Shown: piece by piece, positions 15,279 to 23,098 of the stretch | Layout: each line of letters begins with the position of its first letter | Position numbering within the stretch: position 1 is the stretch's first letter | Source of the DNA: Cellulomonas sp. ACRRI | GTDB taxonomy: Bacteria > Actinomycetota > Actinomycetes > Actinomycetales > Cellulomonadaceae | Assembly: GCF_022346185.1 (NCBI RefSeq) | Contig: NZ_JAKRMS010000029.1 | Location: 1-35,109 of the forward strand | Direction: 5' to 3' | DNA: 35,109 bases | Notes under the pieces: generated by a model | What the model saw: the letters and a program-made list of their open reading frames with translations, nothing else | The model's database searches: none | Told to the model about the DNA's origin: nothing | Position numbers and translations under genes: made by a program

Positions 15279-16179
15279 CCGCGGGGCCGTGGGCCGCGGG
15301 GAACAGCATGCGGGCCAGCAGGACCATGTGCACGACCATCCCCCCGACGAGCGCGAGCCACGACCACGCGATCCCCACGGTCATGGTCAGCACCACGAAC
15401 GCCAGGACAGCCACCAGCCCGAGCGCCCCCGAGTAGATGCCGAACCGCGCGGCCGCCTCCGGCTCCCGGGTGAACCGGTCCTGGCCGACCGCCTGCCGCC
15501 CGAGCTCGACGGTCCACGGCTTGTGCCGGTTGGTCTGCGTGACCCCGAGGACGACGAAGCCGAGCACGCCGGCGACGAGCAGCACGCCGGCCACCGCCGC
15601 GAGCCACGGCCGGTCCAGGTGCGCCGCGAACAGCCCGCCGAGGCCGAGCGCCGCGACGACCGCCGCGCCCGCCGCGCCGAAGCCGAGGGCCCGGCCCGCC
15701 GGCAGCGGGTAGTTCTGGGTCGTCTCCTGGCGCAGCGAGTCCGCGACCACCGCGCCCGTCGCCAGGCCTGCGACCGCGGCCAGCGCCGCGCCCGCGGCGA
15801 GCGACCAGCCCAGCACCCCGGTGGCGACGAGCGCGACGAGCGCCGCCGCTCCCGCCAGCACGACCGCGGCGAGGGACACCCGCACGACGAACGCCGGCCT
15901 GGGCCGAACCCGGTGCGTCGCGAGCAGCGCCGCGTGGCCCTCGTCGTCCGCCGGGCCGTTCGCCACCGCGGCGACGACGTCGCGCAGGTCGCCGATCTCG
16001 GCCAGCGCGGTGCGGGCCGCGTCCGCGGGGCCGGCGCCGGCGGCCTCGAGGTCGGCCGCGCGGGCCATCAGGCTGGCGCGCACCTCCTCCTTGAGGTCCT
16101 GCGCCTCGGCGGAGGCCGGTGCCGCGGCGAACGCGCGGTCCAGCGCGCGGTGGATGCTCGTGTCGACGGTGGTGGTCAT
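15274..16179 (-). CDS. HAAS-type (DUF1700-like) membrane protein paired with PadR
   Basis: 301 residues. About 100 soluble N-terminal residues (TSIHRALDRAFAAAPASA, EEVRASLMARAADLEAAG, ARTALAEIGDLRDVVAAV) form the helical HAAS-like region found in membrane proteins encoded beside PadR regulators. Six or more membrane segments follow, e.g. VSLAAVVLAGAAALVALVA and WLAAVAGVLLVAGVLGFVVL. The ATG overlaps the padR stop (ATGA at 16176-16179), so the two are co-translated. Such PadR-HAAS pairs are usually thought to sense envelope or drug stress, but the molecular role is not known. The same operon carries nothing else. Confidence 0.75.
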   Translation of the reverse strand: MTTTVDTSIHRALDRAFAAAPASAEAQDLKEEVRASLMARAADLEAAGAGPADAARTALAEIGDLRDVVAAVANGPADDEGHAALLATHRVRPRPAFVVRVSLAAVVLAGAAALVALVATGVLGWSLAAGAALAAVAGLATGAVVADSLRQETTQNYPLPAGRALGFGAAGAAVVAALGLGGLFAAHLDRPWLAAVAGVLLVAGVLGFVVLGVTQTNRHKPWTVELGRQAVGQDRFTREPEAAARFGIYSGALGLVAVLAFVVLTMTVGIAWSWLALVGGMVVHMVLLARMLFPAAHGPAA

Positions 16180-16553
16180 CGTGGGCCCTCCTCGAGGTCC
16201 AGGAGCGTGTTGATGATCTGCTGGGTGGCGCGCCAGTCGGCCACGTTGCGGCGGTACACGGCGCGGCCGGCGTCGGTGATCCGGTAGTACTTGCGGCGTC
16301 CGCCCTGGGACTCGTCGCCCCAGTAGGCCTCGACGAGGCCGTCGCGGGCGAGGCGCCGGAACGAGGCGTACAGCGTCGCCTCCTTGATCTCGTGCTGACC
16401 GCCGGTGGCGTCGCGGATCGCCTTGTAGACCTCGAAGCCGTACCGGTCGGTGCGGCGCAGCACCCCCAGCACGATCGTGTCGGTGTGCCCGCGCAGCAGG
16501 TCGGCGGCGAACGCGTCCGACCCCGCGGCTGTGCGGTCGGTTGCCTGTGTCAT
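16176..16553 (-). CDS. PadR-family transcriptional regulator
   Basis: 125 residues with the PadR winged helix: LLRGHTDTIVLGVLRRTDRY at the start, then GFEVYKAI, EATLYASFRRLARDGLVEAY as the recognition region, and the wing GGRRKYYRITDAGR. The C-terminal helix (VYRRNVADWRATQQIINTLL) is the short dimerisation helix of subfamily 2 (LmrR-like). These proteins usually repress their own operon and a linked membrane gene, releasing DNA on ligand binding. It is the first gene of a two-gene operon with the HAAS protein. ATG at 16553 lies 7 nt after a TACGGT -10 hexamer, so its mRNA is probably leaderless. Confidence 0.92.
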   Translation of the reverse strand: MTQATDRTAAGSDAFAADLLRGHTDTIVLGVLRRTDRYGFEVYKAIRDATGGQHEIKEATLYASFRRLARDGLVEAYWGDESQGGRRKYYRITDAGRAVYRRNVADWRATQQIINTLLDLEEGPR

Positions 16554-16578
16554 GTCGAGTACCGTAACAGATCAACTA
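16551..16578 (-). promoter_or_regulatory. Leaderless padR promoter with possible autoregulatory site
   Basis: TACGGT (minus strand, 16566-16561), 7 nt, then ATG 16553. The -10 is embedded between AGTA and TACT, an inverted pair 15 bp apart on the plus strand. PadR dimers bind palindromes over their own promoter, so this would be a natural operator; the half-sites are short and the assignment is tentative. Confidence 0.4.
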
Positions 16579-16613
16579 CTTGCGCCACCAGAGTTCTCGT
16601 CCAGAACCACATC

Positions 16614-16679
16614 CGCCGAGATGGCAACTCTCGGCTGTGACCGGGGCGCCTCGCACAGCCGAGAGTTGCCATCTCGGCG
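16614..16679. repeat. Perfect 26-bp inverted repeat, probable terminator
   Basis: Arms at 16614-16639 and 16654-16679 are complementary at all 26 positions, with a 14-nt loop (16640-16653). The arms begin CGCCGAGATGGCAACTC. The repeat lies downstream of the glyS-YibE/F operon and upstream of the padR promoter, so it may end the first transcript and insulate the second. No T-tract follows on either strand. Confidence 0.75.
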
Positions 16680-16707
16680 AAGAGGGGGGCGCGGGTCGGG
16701 AGGGCCA

Positions 16708-16749
16708 GGTCAGGCCGTCGGGGTCAGGCCGTCGGGGTCAGGCCGTCGG
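16708..16749. repeat. Three perfect 14-bp tandem repeats carrying stops in all three frames
   Basis: GGTCAGGCCGTCGG is repeated exactly at 16708, 16722 and 16736. On the minus strand each unit contains TGA, and because 14 is not a multiple of 3 the three TGAs fall in three different frames. The first one met ends the second YibE/F gene. Confidence 0.9.
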
Positions 16750-17940
16750 GGCGGCGGCGGTGTCCTGGTCGCTCGCCGGCTCCCCCGCCGCGGCCGGGGA
16801 CGGGGCCGGGGCCAGGGCCGCGGCGATCGCGGTCGTCAGCGGGATCGCGAGCACCAGGCCGATCGAGCCGACCAGCGTCCGCACGACCTCCTCCGCGATC
16901 TCCCCGGACGTCAGCGTGTCGAGCAGCGTCCGGTCGGACATCGCCACTAGCAGGATCAGCGGCAGCGCCGCCCCCAGGTAGGCGAACGCGACGGTGTACA
17001 CGGTCGACGCGATGTGGTCCCGCCCGATCCGCATGCCGCCGCGGAACAGGTCCCGCCGCGACGCGACCGGGGACAGCGCCCGGATCTCCCACACCGCCGA
17101 CACCTGGGTGATGGTCACGTCGTTGAGCACGCCGAGGCCGGCGAGCACGATGCCGCACAGCAGGATCCCCTGCAGGTCGGCCTCGGGGGCGTTGGCGCGC
17201 AGGTCGAGGGCGTACTCGCCGCTGAGGGCGTTGAGGTGCGTCGCCCCGGTGGCCCAGGCGGCGAGCGCGCCGGTCGCCAGCAGCCCGCCGAGGGTCCCCA
17301 GCAGCGCGGTCGACGTCCGGATCGACACCCCGTGCGCCAGGTAGAGCAGCACGAACATGAGCGCCGACGCGGTGACCAGCGCGACCGGCAGCGGCGGCCC
17401 GCCGGTGAGCAGCGCGGGCACCGTGAACCAGAGCACCCCGCCGACCGACACCACGAGCCCCGCGAGCGCACCCAGCCCGCGCAGCCGCGCCACCGCCAGC
17501 ACCAGGACGCCCATCACGGCGGCCAGCAGCGCCATCGGCGGCCCGCGCACCAGGTCGACGAACACGTACGGCGCCGCGCCCCCCGCCTGCGGCAGCGTCA
17601 GCACCCGGATCCGGTCGCCCGCCTCGATCACGTCGAGGTACTCGGGAGCGACCTGCACGGTGATCGACTCGCCGTCGTCGGTCTCCGCGAGCAGCGCCGG
17701 CCCGGTCTCCGCGTCCGCGAGCAGGTCGACGTCGGTGGCGGTCACCTCGACGTACGACGACCCGTCGGGCATGGTCTGCAGCGTCGGCGCGTCCTCGCGC
17801 GGCCAGAGCGCCGCGAGCCCGGCGAGGGTCGCCAGCAGCGCGACGCCGAGCAGCACGACGACGACGGCGCGGGCCCGCCGCCCGACGGTGACGTCGGGGG
17901 CCGGACCCGCGCCGTGCGCGTGGCCGTGCGTGCCGCCCAG
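16738..17940 (-). CDS. YibE/F family membrane protein with a probable CTG start next to glyS
   Basis: Same family as the gene at 13953, with the shared block LCGIVLAGLGVLNDVTITQV and FRGGMRIGRDHIASTVYTVA. There are about eight membrane segments, and an extracytoplasmic domain of about 95 residues near the start. The only ATG/GTG/TTG before the first membrane helix is GTG 17856, giving 372 residues. That start would cut into the hydrophobic segment and lose the basic residues before it. The in-frame codons upstream read GGTHGHAHGAGPAP, a His-rich N-terminus, then VGRRARA before the helix. The only possible start for them is CTG 17940, three bases after the glyS stop in the same frame. The longer form (400 residues) is given; translation would follow glyS by reinitiation or coupling. 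Confidence 0.75.
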   Translation of the reverse strand: MGGTHGHAHGAGPAPDVTVGRRARAVVVVLLGVALLATLAGLAALWPREDAPTLQTMPDGSSYVEVTATDVDLLADAETGPALLAETDDGESITVQVAPEYLDVIEAGDRIRVLTLPQAGGAAPYVFVDLVRGPPMALLAAVMGVLVLAVARLRGLGALAGLVVSVGGVLWFTVPALLTGGPPLPVALVTASALMFVLLYLAHGVSIRTSTALLGTLGGLLATGALAAWATGATHLNALSGEYALDLRANAPEADLQGILLCGIVLAGLGVLNDVTITQVSAVWEIRALSPVASRRDLFRGGMRIGRDHIASTVYTVAFAYLGAALPLILLVAMSDRTLLDTLTSGEIAEEVVRTLVGSIGLVLAIPLTTAIAAALAPAPSPAAAGEPASDQDTAAAPTA

Positions 17941-17943
17941 GGG

Positions 17944-19329
17944 TCAGGCCCCGACGAGCCGCTGCGCGAGGTAGCCGGTCACCTGGTCGAGCGCGACCCG
18001 CTCCTGCGTCATGTCGTCGCGGTGCCGGATCGTCACGGCCTGGTCCTCGAGCGTGTCGAAGTCGACCGTGATGCAGAACGGGGTGCCGATCTCGTCCTGG
18101 CGGCGGTACCGGCGGCCGATGGCGCCGGCGTCGTCGAAGTCGACGTTCCAGGACTTCCGGAGCTCCGCGGCGAGGTCGCGCGCCTTGGGCGACAGGGCCT
18201 CGTTGCGGGACAGCGGCAGCACCGCGGCCTTGACCGGCGCGAGGCGCGGGTCGAGCTTGAGCACGGTGCGCTTGTCGACGCCGCCCTTGGCGTTCGGGGC
18301 CTCGTCCTCGGCGTACGACTCGACGAGGAACGCCATGAGCGACCGGGTCAGGCCGGCGGCCGGCTCGATGACGTACGGCACCCACCGCTCGCCGGAGGTC
18401 TGGTCGAAGTACGACAGGTCCTGGCCGGAGTGCGTGCTGTGCGTCGACAGGTCGAAGTCGGTGCGGTTCGCGATGCCCTCGAGCTCGCCCCACTCGGAGC
18501 CGGAGAAGCCGAACCGGTACTCGATGTCGACGGTGCGCTTGGAGTAGTGCGACAGCTTCTCCGCGGGGTGCTCGTAGTGCCGCAGGTTCTCGCGCGAGAT
18601 GCCCAGGTCGACGTACCAGTCGGTGCGCTGGTCGATCCAGTACTGGTGCCAGGTCTCGTCGGTGCCGGGCTCGACGAAGAACTCCATCTCCATCTGCTCG
18701 AACTCGCGGGTCCGGAAGATGAAGTTGCCGGGGGTGATCTCGTTGCGGAACGACTTGCCGATCTGGCCGATGCCGAACGGCGGCTTCTTGCGGGCCGTGG
18801 TGAGCACGTTGGCGAAGTTCACGAAGATGCCCTGCGCGGTCTCGGGCCGCAGGTAGTGCAGGCCGGACTCGTCCTCGACGGGGCCGAGGTAGGTCTTGAG
18901 CATCATGTTGAAGTCGCGCGGCTCGGTCCACCGGCCGCGGGTGCCGCAGTTCGGGCAGGCGATCTCGGCGAGGCCGCCCTCGGGCGCGCGGCCCTTCTTC
19001 TCCTCGAACTCCTCGATCATCTGGTCCTCGCGGAACCGCTTGTGGCAGTGCAGGCACTCGGTCAGCGGGTCGGTGAACACGCCGACGTGGCCCGAGGCCA
19101 CCCACACCTGGCGCGGCAGGATCACCGCGGAGTCCAGGCCGACCACGTCGTCGCGCGACTGCACGACGGTCCGCCACCACTGCTTCTTGATGTTCTCCTT
19201 GAGCTCGACGCCCAGGGGCCCGTAGTCCCACGCGGAGCGGGAACCGCCGTAGATCTCCCCGCTCTGGAAGACGAAGCCGCGCCGCTTGGCGAGGGAGACG
19301 ACGGAGTCGAGACGGGAGGGTGCTGCCAC
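17944..19329 (-). CDS. glyS: Glycyl-tRNA synthetase (alpha2 type)
   Basis: 461 residues, the expected length for the dimeric bacterial glycyl-tRNA synthetase, which charges tRNA-Gly with glycine. Class II motifs are visible: motif 2 around [20 protein letters not shown], motif 3 at [17 protein letters not shown], and the glycine-pocket element [14 protein letters not shown] zinc-type cluster is present (CLHCHKRF followed by CPNCGTRG). GTG at 19329 is chosen because it gives the standard N-terminus ([20 protein letters not shown]) and AGGAG lies 8 nt upstream. A TAGCCT -10 at 19399-19394 would give a leader of about 60 nt, unlike the leaderless neighbours. The downstream YibE/F gene starts right at its stop. 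Confidence 0.96.
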   Translation of the reverse strand: MAAPSRLDSVVSLAKRRGFVFQSGEIYGGSRSAWDYGPLGVELKENIKKQWWRTVVQSRDDVVGLDSAVILPRQVWVASGHVGVFTDPLTECLHCHKRFREDQMIEEFEEKKGRAPEGGLAEIACPNCGTRGRWTEPRDFNMMLKTYLGPVEDESGLHYLRPETAQGIFVNFANVLTTARKKPPFGIGQIGKSFRNEITPGNFIFRTREFEQMEMEFFVEPGTDETWHQYWIDQRTDWYVDLGISRENLRHYEHPAEKLSHYSKRTVDIEYRFGFSGSEWGELEGIANRTDFDLSTHSTHSGQDLSYFDQTSGERWVPYVIEPAAGLTRSLMAFLVESYAEDEAPNAKGGVDKRTVLKLDPRLAPVKAAVLPLSRNEALSPKARDLAAELRKSWNVDFDDAGAIGRRYRRQDEIGTPFCITVDFDTLEDQAVTIRHRDDMTQERVALDQVTGYLAQRLVGA

Positions 19330-19463
19330 GGTGAGTGCTCCTGGTGCCGAGGTCCTGCGCGCCTGGGTGGCGCGGGGGAAGGGATCGTCGGACAGGCTAC
19401 CGGGCGAGGAGCGCCCGTGACCGGCGGCGCCGCGCCTCGGTACGCGGGCGCCGCCTCCCGGTT

Positions 19464-19498
19464 TTGACACTCGTTCTCAACAGTCCGATGATGGTCCC
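19464..19498 (+). promoter_or_regulatory. znuA leaderless promoter overlapped by a candidate Zur box
   Basis: TTGACA (19464-19469) is a perfect -35. A 17-bp spacer leads to GATGAT (19487-19492), and 6 nt later ATG 19499 begins the gene, so the mRNA should be leaderless. TGACACTCGTTCTCA (19465-19479) has the TGA..A-N5-T..TCA symmetry of actinobacterial Zur operators and covers the -35 and part of the spacer. A zinc-bound Zur dimer there would block polymerase when zinc is plentiful. Confidence 0.6.
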
Positions 19499-20443
19499 AT
19501 GCCCCGTCGCCGCACCCGTCCCCTCGCCGTGTCCGCGGGGGTCCTCCTCGCCCTGTCCGCCTGCTCCTCCCCCGGCTCGGGCGGCTCCGGCGGCGGCTCC
19601 GGCGACGGCATCGCGGTGCTGGCCTCGTTCTACCCGCTGCAGTACGTGGCGCAGCAGGTCGGCGGCGACCTGGTGCAGGTCGACACCCTCACCCCGCCCG
19701 GGGCGGAGCCGCACGACCTCGAGCTCTCCCCCGCCCAGGTGGACGCGGTCGGCCGCGCCGACCTCGTCGTCTACCTGTCCGAGTTCCAGGCGTCGGTGGA
19801 CGACGCGGTCGACGCGAACCCGCCGGCGCACGTCGTGGACGCGGCGCAGGACACCGAGCTGCACGCGGCCGAGCACGCCGAGGACGGGGAGGAGGAGCAC
19901 GCCGAGGACGACGGCCACGATCACGGCTCCCTCGACCCGCACTTCTGGCTCGACCCCACCCGCCTGCCCGCGGTCGCCGACGACGTCGCCGCGCAGCTCG
20001 CCGAGATCGACCCGGACCACGCCGACGAGTTCCAGGCCAACGCCGAGGCGTTCGCGCAGCGGATGGCCGACCTGGACGCGGAGTACGAGACCGGCCTGGC
20101 GTCCTGCGAGAGCCGCACGATCGTCACCACCCACGAGGCGTTCTCCTACCTCGCCGAGCGGTACGACCTGGAGCAGGTCGGGATCTCCGGCGTCGACCCC
20201 GAGGGCGAGCCGTCGCCGGCGCGCCTGGCCGAGGTCGGGAAGGTCGTGCAGGACGAGGGCGTGTCGACGATCTTCTTCGAGACGCTCGCCAGCCCGAAGG
20301 TCGCCGAGACGCTGGCCGACGAGCTGGGCGTCGACACCGCGGTGCTCGACCCGCTGGAGGGCCTGACGGACGACACGCAGGACTACGTCTCGGTCGCCCG
20401 GGCGAACCTGGAGACCCTCCGTACGGCACTCTCGTGCTCGTGA
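19499..20443 (+). CDS. znuA: Zinc ABC transporter substrate-binding lipoprotein
   Basis: 314 residues. The signal peptide ends in lipobox LSAC (Cys at residue 21), followed by a Gly/Ser linker. The cluster A-I metal-binding fold is present: VLASFYPLQYVAQQVGGD, the ligand His in GAEPHDLELSP, a second His in SLDPHFWLDP, and a third in TTHEAFSYLAERY. A His/Glu/Asp-rich loop before the second His (HAEDGEEEHAEDDGHDHG) is typical of zinc rather than manganese binding proteins. It should capture Zn2+ outside the membrane for ZnuCB. First gene of the znuACB operon, divergent from glyS by 169 bp; the stop overlaps the ATPase start. Confidence 0.92.
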   Translation: MPRRRTRPLAVSAGVLLALSACSSPGSGGSGGGSGDGIAVLASFYPLQYVAQQVGGDLVQVDTLTPPGAEPHDLELSPAQVDAVGRADLVVYLSEFQASVDDAVDANPPAHVVDAAQDTELHAAEHAEDGEEEHAEDDGHDHGSLDPHFWLDPTRLPAVADDVAAQLAEIDPDHADEFQANAEAFAQRMADLDAEYETGLASCESRTIVTTHEAFSYLAERYDLEQVGISGVDPEGEPSPARLAEVGKVVQDEGVSTIFFETLASPKVAETLADELGVDTAVLDPLEGLTDDTQDYVSVARANLETLRTALSCS

Positions 20444-21231
20444 CCGACACCACCGCGCCCGAGCCCGCGGTCCTCGCCACCGGCGTCGACGTCGTGCTCG
20501 GCGGCCACCAGATCCTGCAGGGGGTCGACCTGCGGGTCGAGCGCGGCGAGGTCGTCGCCCTGCTCGGCGCCAACGGCTCCGGCAAGTCGACGCTTGTCCG
20601 CGCGCTGCTCGGCATCGCGCCGCGCACGGCGGGCGAGGTCCGGCTGCTCGGCGGCGCGCTCGGCAACGGCGTCCCGTGGGACCGGATCGGCTACGTGCCC
20701 CAGCGGCTGCCCGCCGGGGGCGGCGTCCCGGCCACCGCGGTCGAGGTCGTCGTGTCCGGCCTGGTGCACGGTCGCACGCTCCGCCCGCCGCGGGACGCCC
20801 GGAAGCGGGCGCTCGCCGCGCTGGAGCAGGTGGGCATGGCCCGGCACGCGCGCCGCTCGGTGCTGCAGATGTCCGGCGGCCAGCAGCAGCGGGTCCTCAT
20901 CGCCCGCGCCCTGGTCCGCGAGCCCGACCTGCTGGTGCTCGACGAGCCGACCTCCGGGATCGACCTGCCGACCCAGGAGACGTTCGTCGCCACGGTGCGC
21001 CGGCTGCACGAGGCGGGCGGCACGGTGCTGGTGATCCTGCACGAGCTCGGCGCGTTCGCCGGGCTCATCGACCGCGCGGTCGCCCTGCGGCACGGCCGGG
21101 TCGTCTACGACGGCCCGCCGCCCACCCCGCGCGGCGAGCACGCCGGCCCCGAGCACGAGCACACCCACCCGCACGCCGACCCGCCCCCGCCGGACCCGGG
21201 CACCGGGCTGTCCATGGAGGTCCTGCCGTGA
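20440..21231 (+). CDS. znuC: Zinc ABC transporter ATP-binding protein
   Basis: 263 residues. Walker A is GANGSGKST, the Q-loop region is GYVPQRLP, the ABC signature is MSGGQQQR, Walker B is LLVLDEPTSGID and the switch His is in VILHELGAF. It energises zinc import through ZnuB in the cytoplasmic membrane. The C-terminal tail is His-rich (EHEHTHPHADP) and could hold zinc. GTG at 20440 overlaps the znuA stop by four bases (GTGA); GTG at 20434 is also in frame. Its own stop overlaps the permease GTG in the same manner, so all three genes are tightly coupled. Confidence 0.93.
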   Translation: MTDTTAPEPAVLATGVDVVLGGHQILQGVDLRVERGEVVALLGANGSGKSTLVRALLGIAPRTAGEVRLLGGALGNGVPWDRIGYVPQRLPAGGGVPATAVEVVVSGLVHGRTLRPPRDARKRALAALEQVGMARHARRSVLQMSGGQQQRVLIARALVREPDLLVLDEPTSGIDLPTQETFVATVRRLHEAGGTVLVILHELGAFAGLIDRAVALRHGRVVYDGPPPTPRGEHAGPEHEHTHPHADPPPPDPGTGLSMEVLP

Positions 21232-22154
21232 CGTGGTTCGAGACGCTCGGGGCGATGCTGTCGTCCCCGCTGATGCAGCGCGCGCTGATCGCGGCCGTGC
21301 TGGTCGGCGCCGCCGCGCCCGTCGTCGGGACGTTCCTGGTGCAGCGCCGGCTCGCGCTGATGGGCGACGGGCTCGGCCACGTGGCGCTCACCGGCGTCGC
21401 GCTCGGCTGGCTGGTCGGCACGTGGGCGGGCCTGGTCCCGCAGGACACGCTCGCCATCCCGGGCGCGGTGGTCGCGGCCCTGATCGGGTCGGTCGCGATC
21501 GAGTGGGTGCGCGCCCGCGGCCGCACCTCCGGCGACCTGGCGCTCGCGCTGATGTTCTACGGCGGCATCGCCGGCGGCGTGCTGCTGATCAAGCTCGCCG
21601 GTGGCACGAACGCCAACCTGGTGTCCTACCTGTTCGGCTCCATCTCCACCGTGTCCACCGGCGACCTGTGGTGGACCGCCGGCCTCGCGGTCGGCGTGCT
21701 GCTGGTCGGGCTCGGCCTGCGGCACGTGCTGTTCGCGGTGAGCCACGACGAGGAGTTCGCCCGCGGGTCGGGCCTGCCGGTGACGGCGCTGAACATGGTC
21801 GTCGCCGCGATGTCGGCGCTCACGGTGACGATCGCGATGCGGGTCGTCGGCCTGCTGCTGGTCAGCGCGCTCATGATCGTCCCGGTGGCGGTCGCGCAGC
21901 TGGTGGTCGGCTCGTTCTCCCGGGTGATGGCCCTGGCGTCCGGCATCGGGGTCGCCGTCAGCGTCGTCGGGCTCTCGATCACCTACTGGGAGGACATCCC
22001 GCCGGGCGCGACGATCGTGCTGCTGGCGATCGGGCTGTACGCGCTCGCCGCGGTGACCCGGCCGCTGCTCACCCGGCGCCGGTCCGGGGACGCGCCGCAC
22101 CACGACCCGCACCCGGAGCTGCCGGACGACGTGGAGCTGCCGGCGGCCCGCTGA
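21228..22154 (+). CDS. znuB: Zinc ABC transporter permease
   Basis: 308 residues with eight or nine predicted membrane segments, in the ABC-3 (cluster A-I metal) permease family. Family landmarks are VLVGAAAPVVGTFLVQRRLA and LMGDGLGHVALTGVALG at the N-terminus and the C-terminal region MRVVGLLLVSALMIVPVAVA. The tail ends with HHDPHPELPDD, another His-containing segment. A GGAGG site lies 7 nt before GTG 21228. The zur repressor gene that often follows this operon is not in the window; the convergent licT gene begins 16 bp downstream. Confidence 0.93.
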   Translation: MTWFETLGAMLSSPLMQRALIAAVLVGAAAPVVGTFLVQRRLALMGDGLGHVALTGVALGWLVGTWAGLVPQDTLAIPGAVVAALIGSVAIEWVRARGRTSGDLALALMFYGGIAGGVLLIKLAGGTNANLVSYLFGSISTVSTGDLWWTAGLAVGVLLVGLGLRHVLFAVSHDEEFARGSGLPVTALNMVVAAMSALTVTIAMRVVGLLLVSALMIVPVAVAQLVVGSFSRVMALASGIGVAVSVVGLSITYWEDIPPGATIVLLAIGLYALAAVTRPLLTRRRSGDAPHHDPHPELPDDVELPAAR

Positions 22155-22170
22155 CGGCCGCGCGGGTGGG

Positions 22171-23019
22171 TCAGCCCGGCTGCTGCGCGTCCTGCACCAC
22201 GCGCGCGACGTGCAGCGCCAGGTACGCCACCTCGTCCGGCGTCAGCGACGCCTGCAGCCGGACCTCGACCAGCCGCGCGAGCCGGTCGGCCGTGCCCACC
22301 GCCTCCGGGTAGGTCTGCCGGATCGCGTCGCCGACCGCCGAGTGCCGGGCGTCGTCGAGCTGGCGGCGCTGGTGCACCCGCACGAACAGGTAGCGCAGGT
22401 GCGTGACGAACCGGCCGACGCTCACCGAGCCGGCCTCGAGCACGACGCCGTGCGCGCCGGCCACCACGTCGAGGAACTGCTGGATCAGCCCGGTCATCGT
22501 GTAGCTGAACGCGAGGTCGCCGGTCGCGAACCCGGCGTTGACCAGGTGGAGCGCCAGGCCGACGGCCTCGGTCGCCGGCAGCGGGGTCGCCACCCGGGCG
22601 TTGATCGCGGCGAGCAGCCGCGTGGCCTGCGCGTGCTCGGCCGCGTAGAGGTTGGTCACCTCGGCGAGCAGCGGGTACTCGACCGTCTGCCCCGCCTCGG
22701 CCCGCGCCAGCGCGAAGCTGACGTGGTCGGCCATCGCGACGACCAGCGCCGGGCGGGCCGCGACCGCCTGCAGGCCGACCTCGGTCAGCGCGTCGCCCAC
22801 GAGCTGGACGTGCTCCGGCGGGATGCCCGCGAGCAGGCCCGCCAGGTGGTCCGGGTCCCGGCCCTCGTCGGGGCGGAACACGCGCACGATCCGCTCGGGG
22901 TCCGCGCGGTCGCCCGGCTTCGCCTGGAAGCCCAGCCCGCGGCCGGTGAGGATCACCTCGGAGCCGTCCGCGTCGCGCGCGAGGACCAGGTTGTTGTTGA
23001 ACACGCGGAGGATGTCCAC
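22171..23019 (-). CDS. licT: Transcriptional antiterminator of the BglG/LicT family
   Basis: 282 residues, standard for the family. The N-terminal co-antiterminator RNA-binding domain is at about residues 1-55 (MDILRVFNNNLVLARDADGS, then VILTGRGLGFQ). Two PRD domains follow, each with a pair of phosphorylatable histidines: MADHVSFALARA and LALHLVNAGF in PRD1, RFVTHLRYLFVR and YLALHVARVV in PRD2. The protein should bind the RAT hairpin at 25219-25253 and let transcription pass the terminator. The PTS phosphorylates the PRDs to report sugar supply. It is the second gene of the operon, after an intercistronic stem-loop. GTG 23019 has GAGGAG 5 nt upstream. The symbol follows family resemblance. 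Confidence 0.9.
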   Translation of the reverse strand: MDILRVFNNNLVLARDADGSEVILTGRGLGFQAKPGDRADPERIVRVFRPDEGRDPDHLAGLLAGIPPEHVQLVGDALTEVGLQAVAARPALVVAMADHVSFALARAEAGQTVEYPLLAEVTNLYAAEHAQATRLLAAINARVATPLPATEAVGLALHLVNAGFATGDLAFSYTMTGLIQQFLDVVAGAHGVVLEAGSVSVGRFVTHLRYLFVRVHQRRQLDDARHSAVGDAIRQTYPEAVGTADRLARLVEVRLQASLTPDEVAYLALHVARVVQDAQQPG

Positions 23020-23064
23020 GTCGCTCCTCGCCGGGGTCGGGGTGCGGTGCCCGGGGGCGCCGCG

Positions 23065-23098
23065 CGCGGGGGCCGCACCGTCCGGCACGGCCCCCGCG
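23065..23098 (-). promoter_or_regulatory. Stem-loop between the PTS gene and licT
   Basis: CGCGGGGGCCG (23065-23075) is complementary to CGGCCCCCGCG (23088-23098), with a 12-nt loop. It lies 8 bp after the EIIBCA stop and has no T-tract. It could end part of the transcripts, so that the regulator is made in smaller amounts than the transporter. Confidence 0.45.

Noticed and set aside
16614-16679. CRISPR repeat or insertion-sequence end
   Set aside because: There is only one pair of arms, no spacer series, no transposase and no target duplication that I can see.
17944-19470. Longer form of glyS starting upstream of 19329
   Set aside because: The extra N-terminus is low complexity and is absent from the family; GTG 19329 has a good ribosome site.
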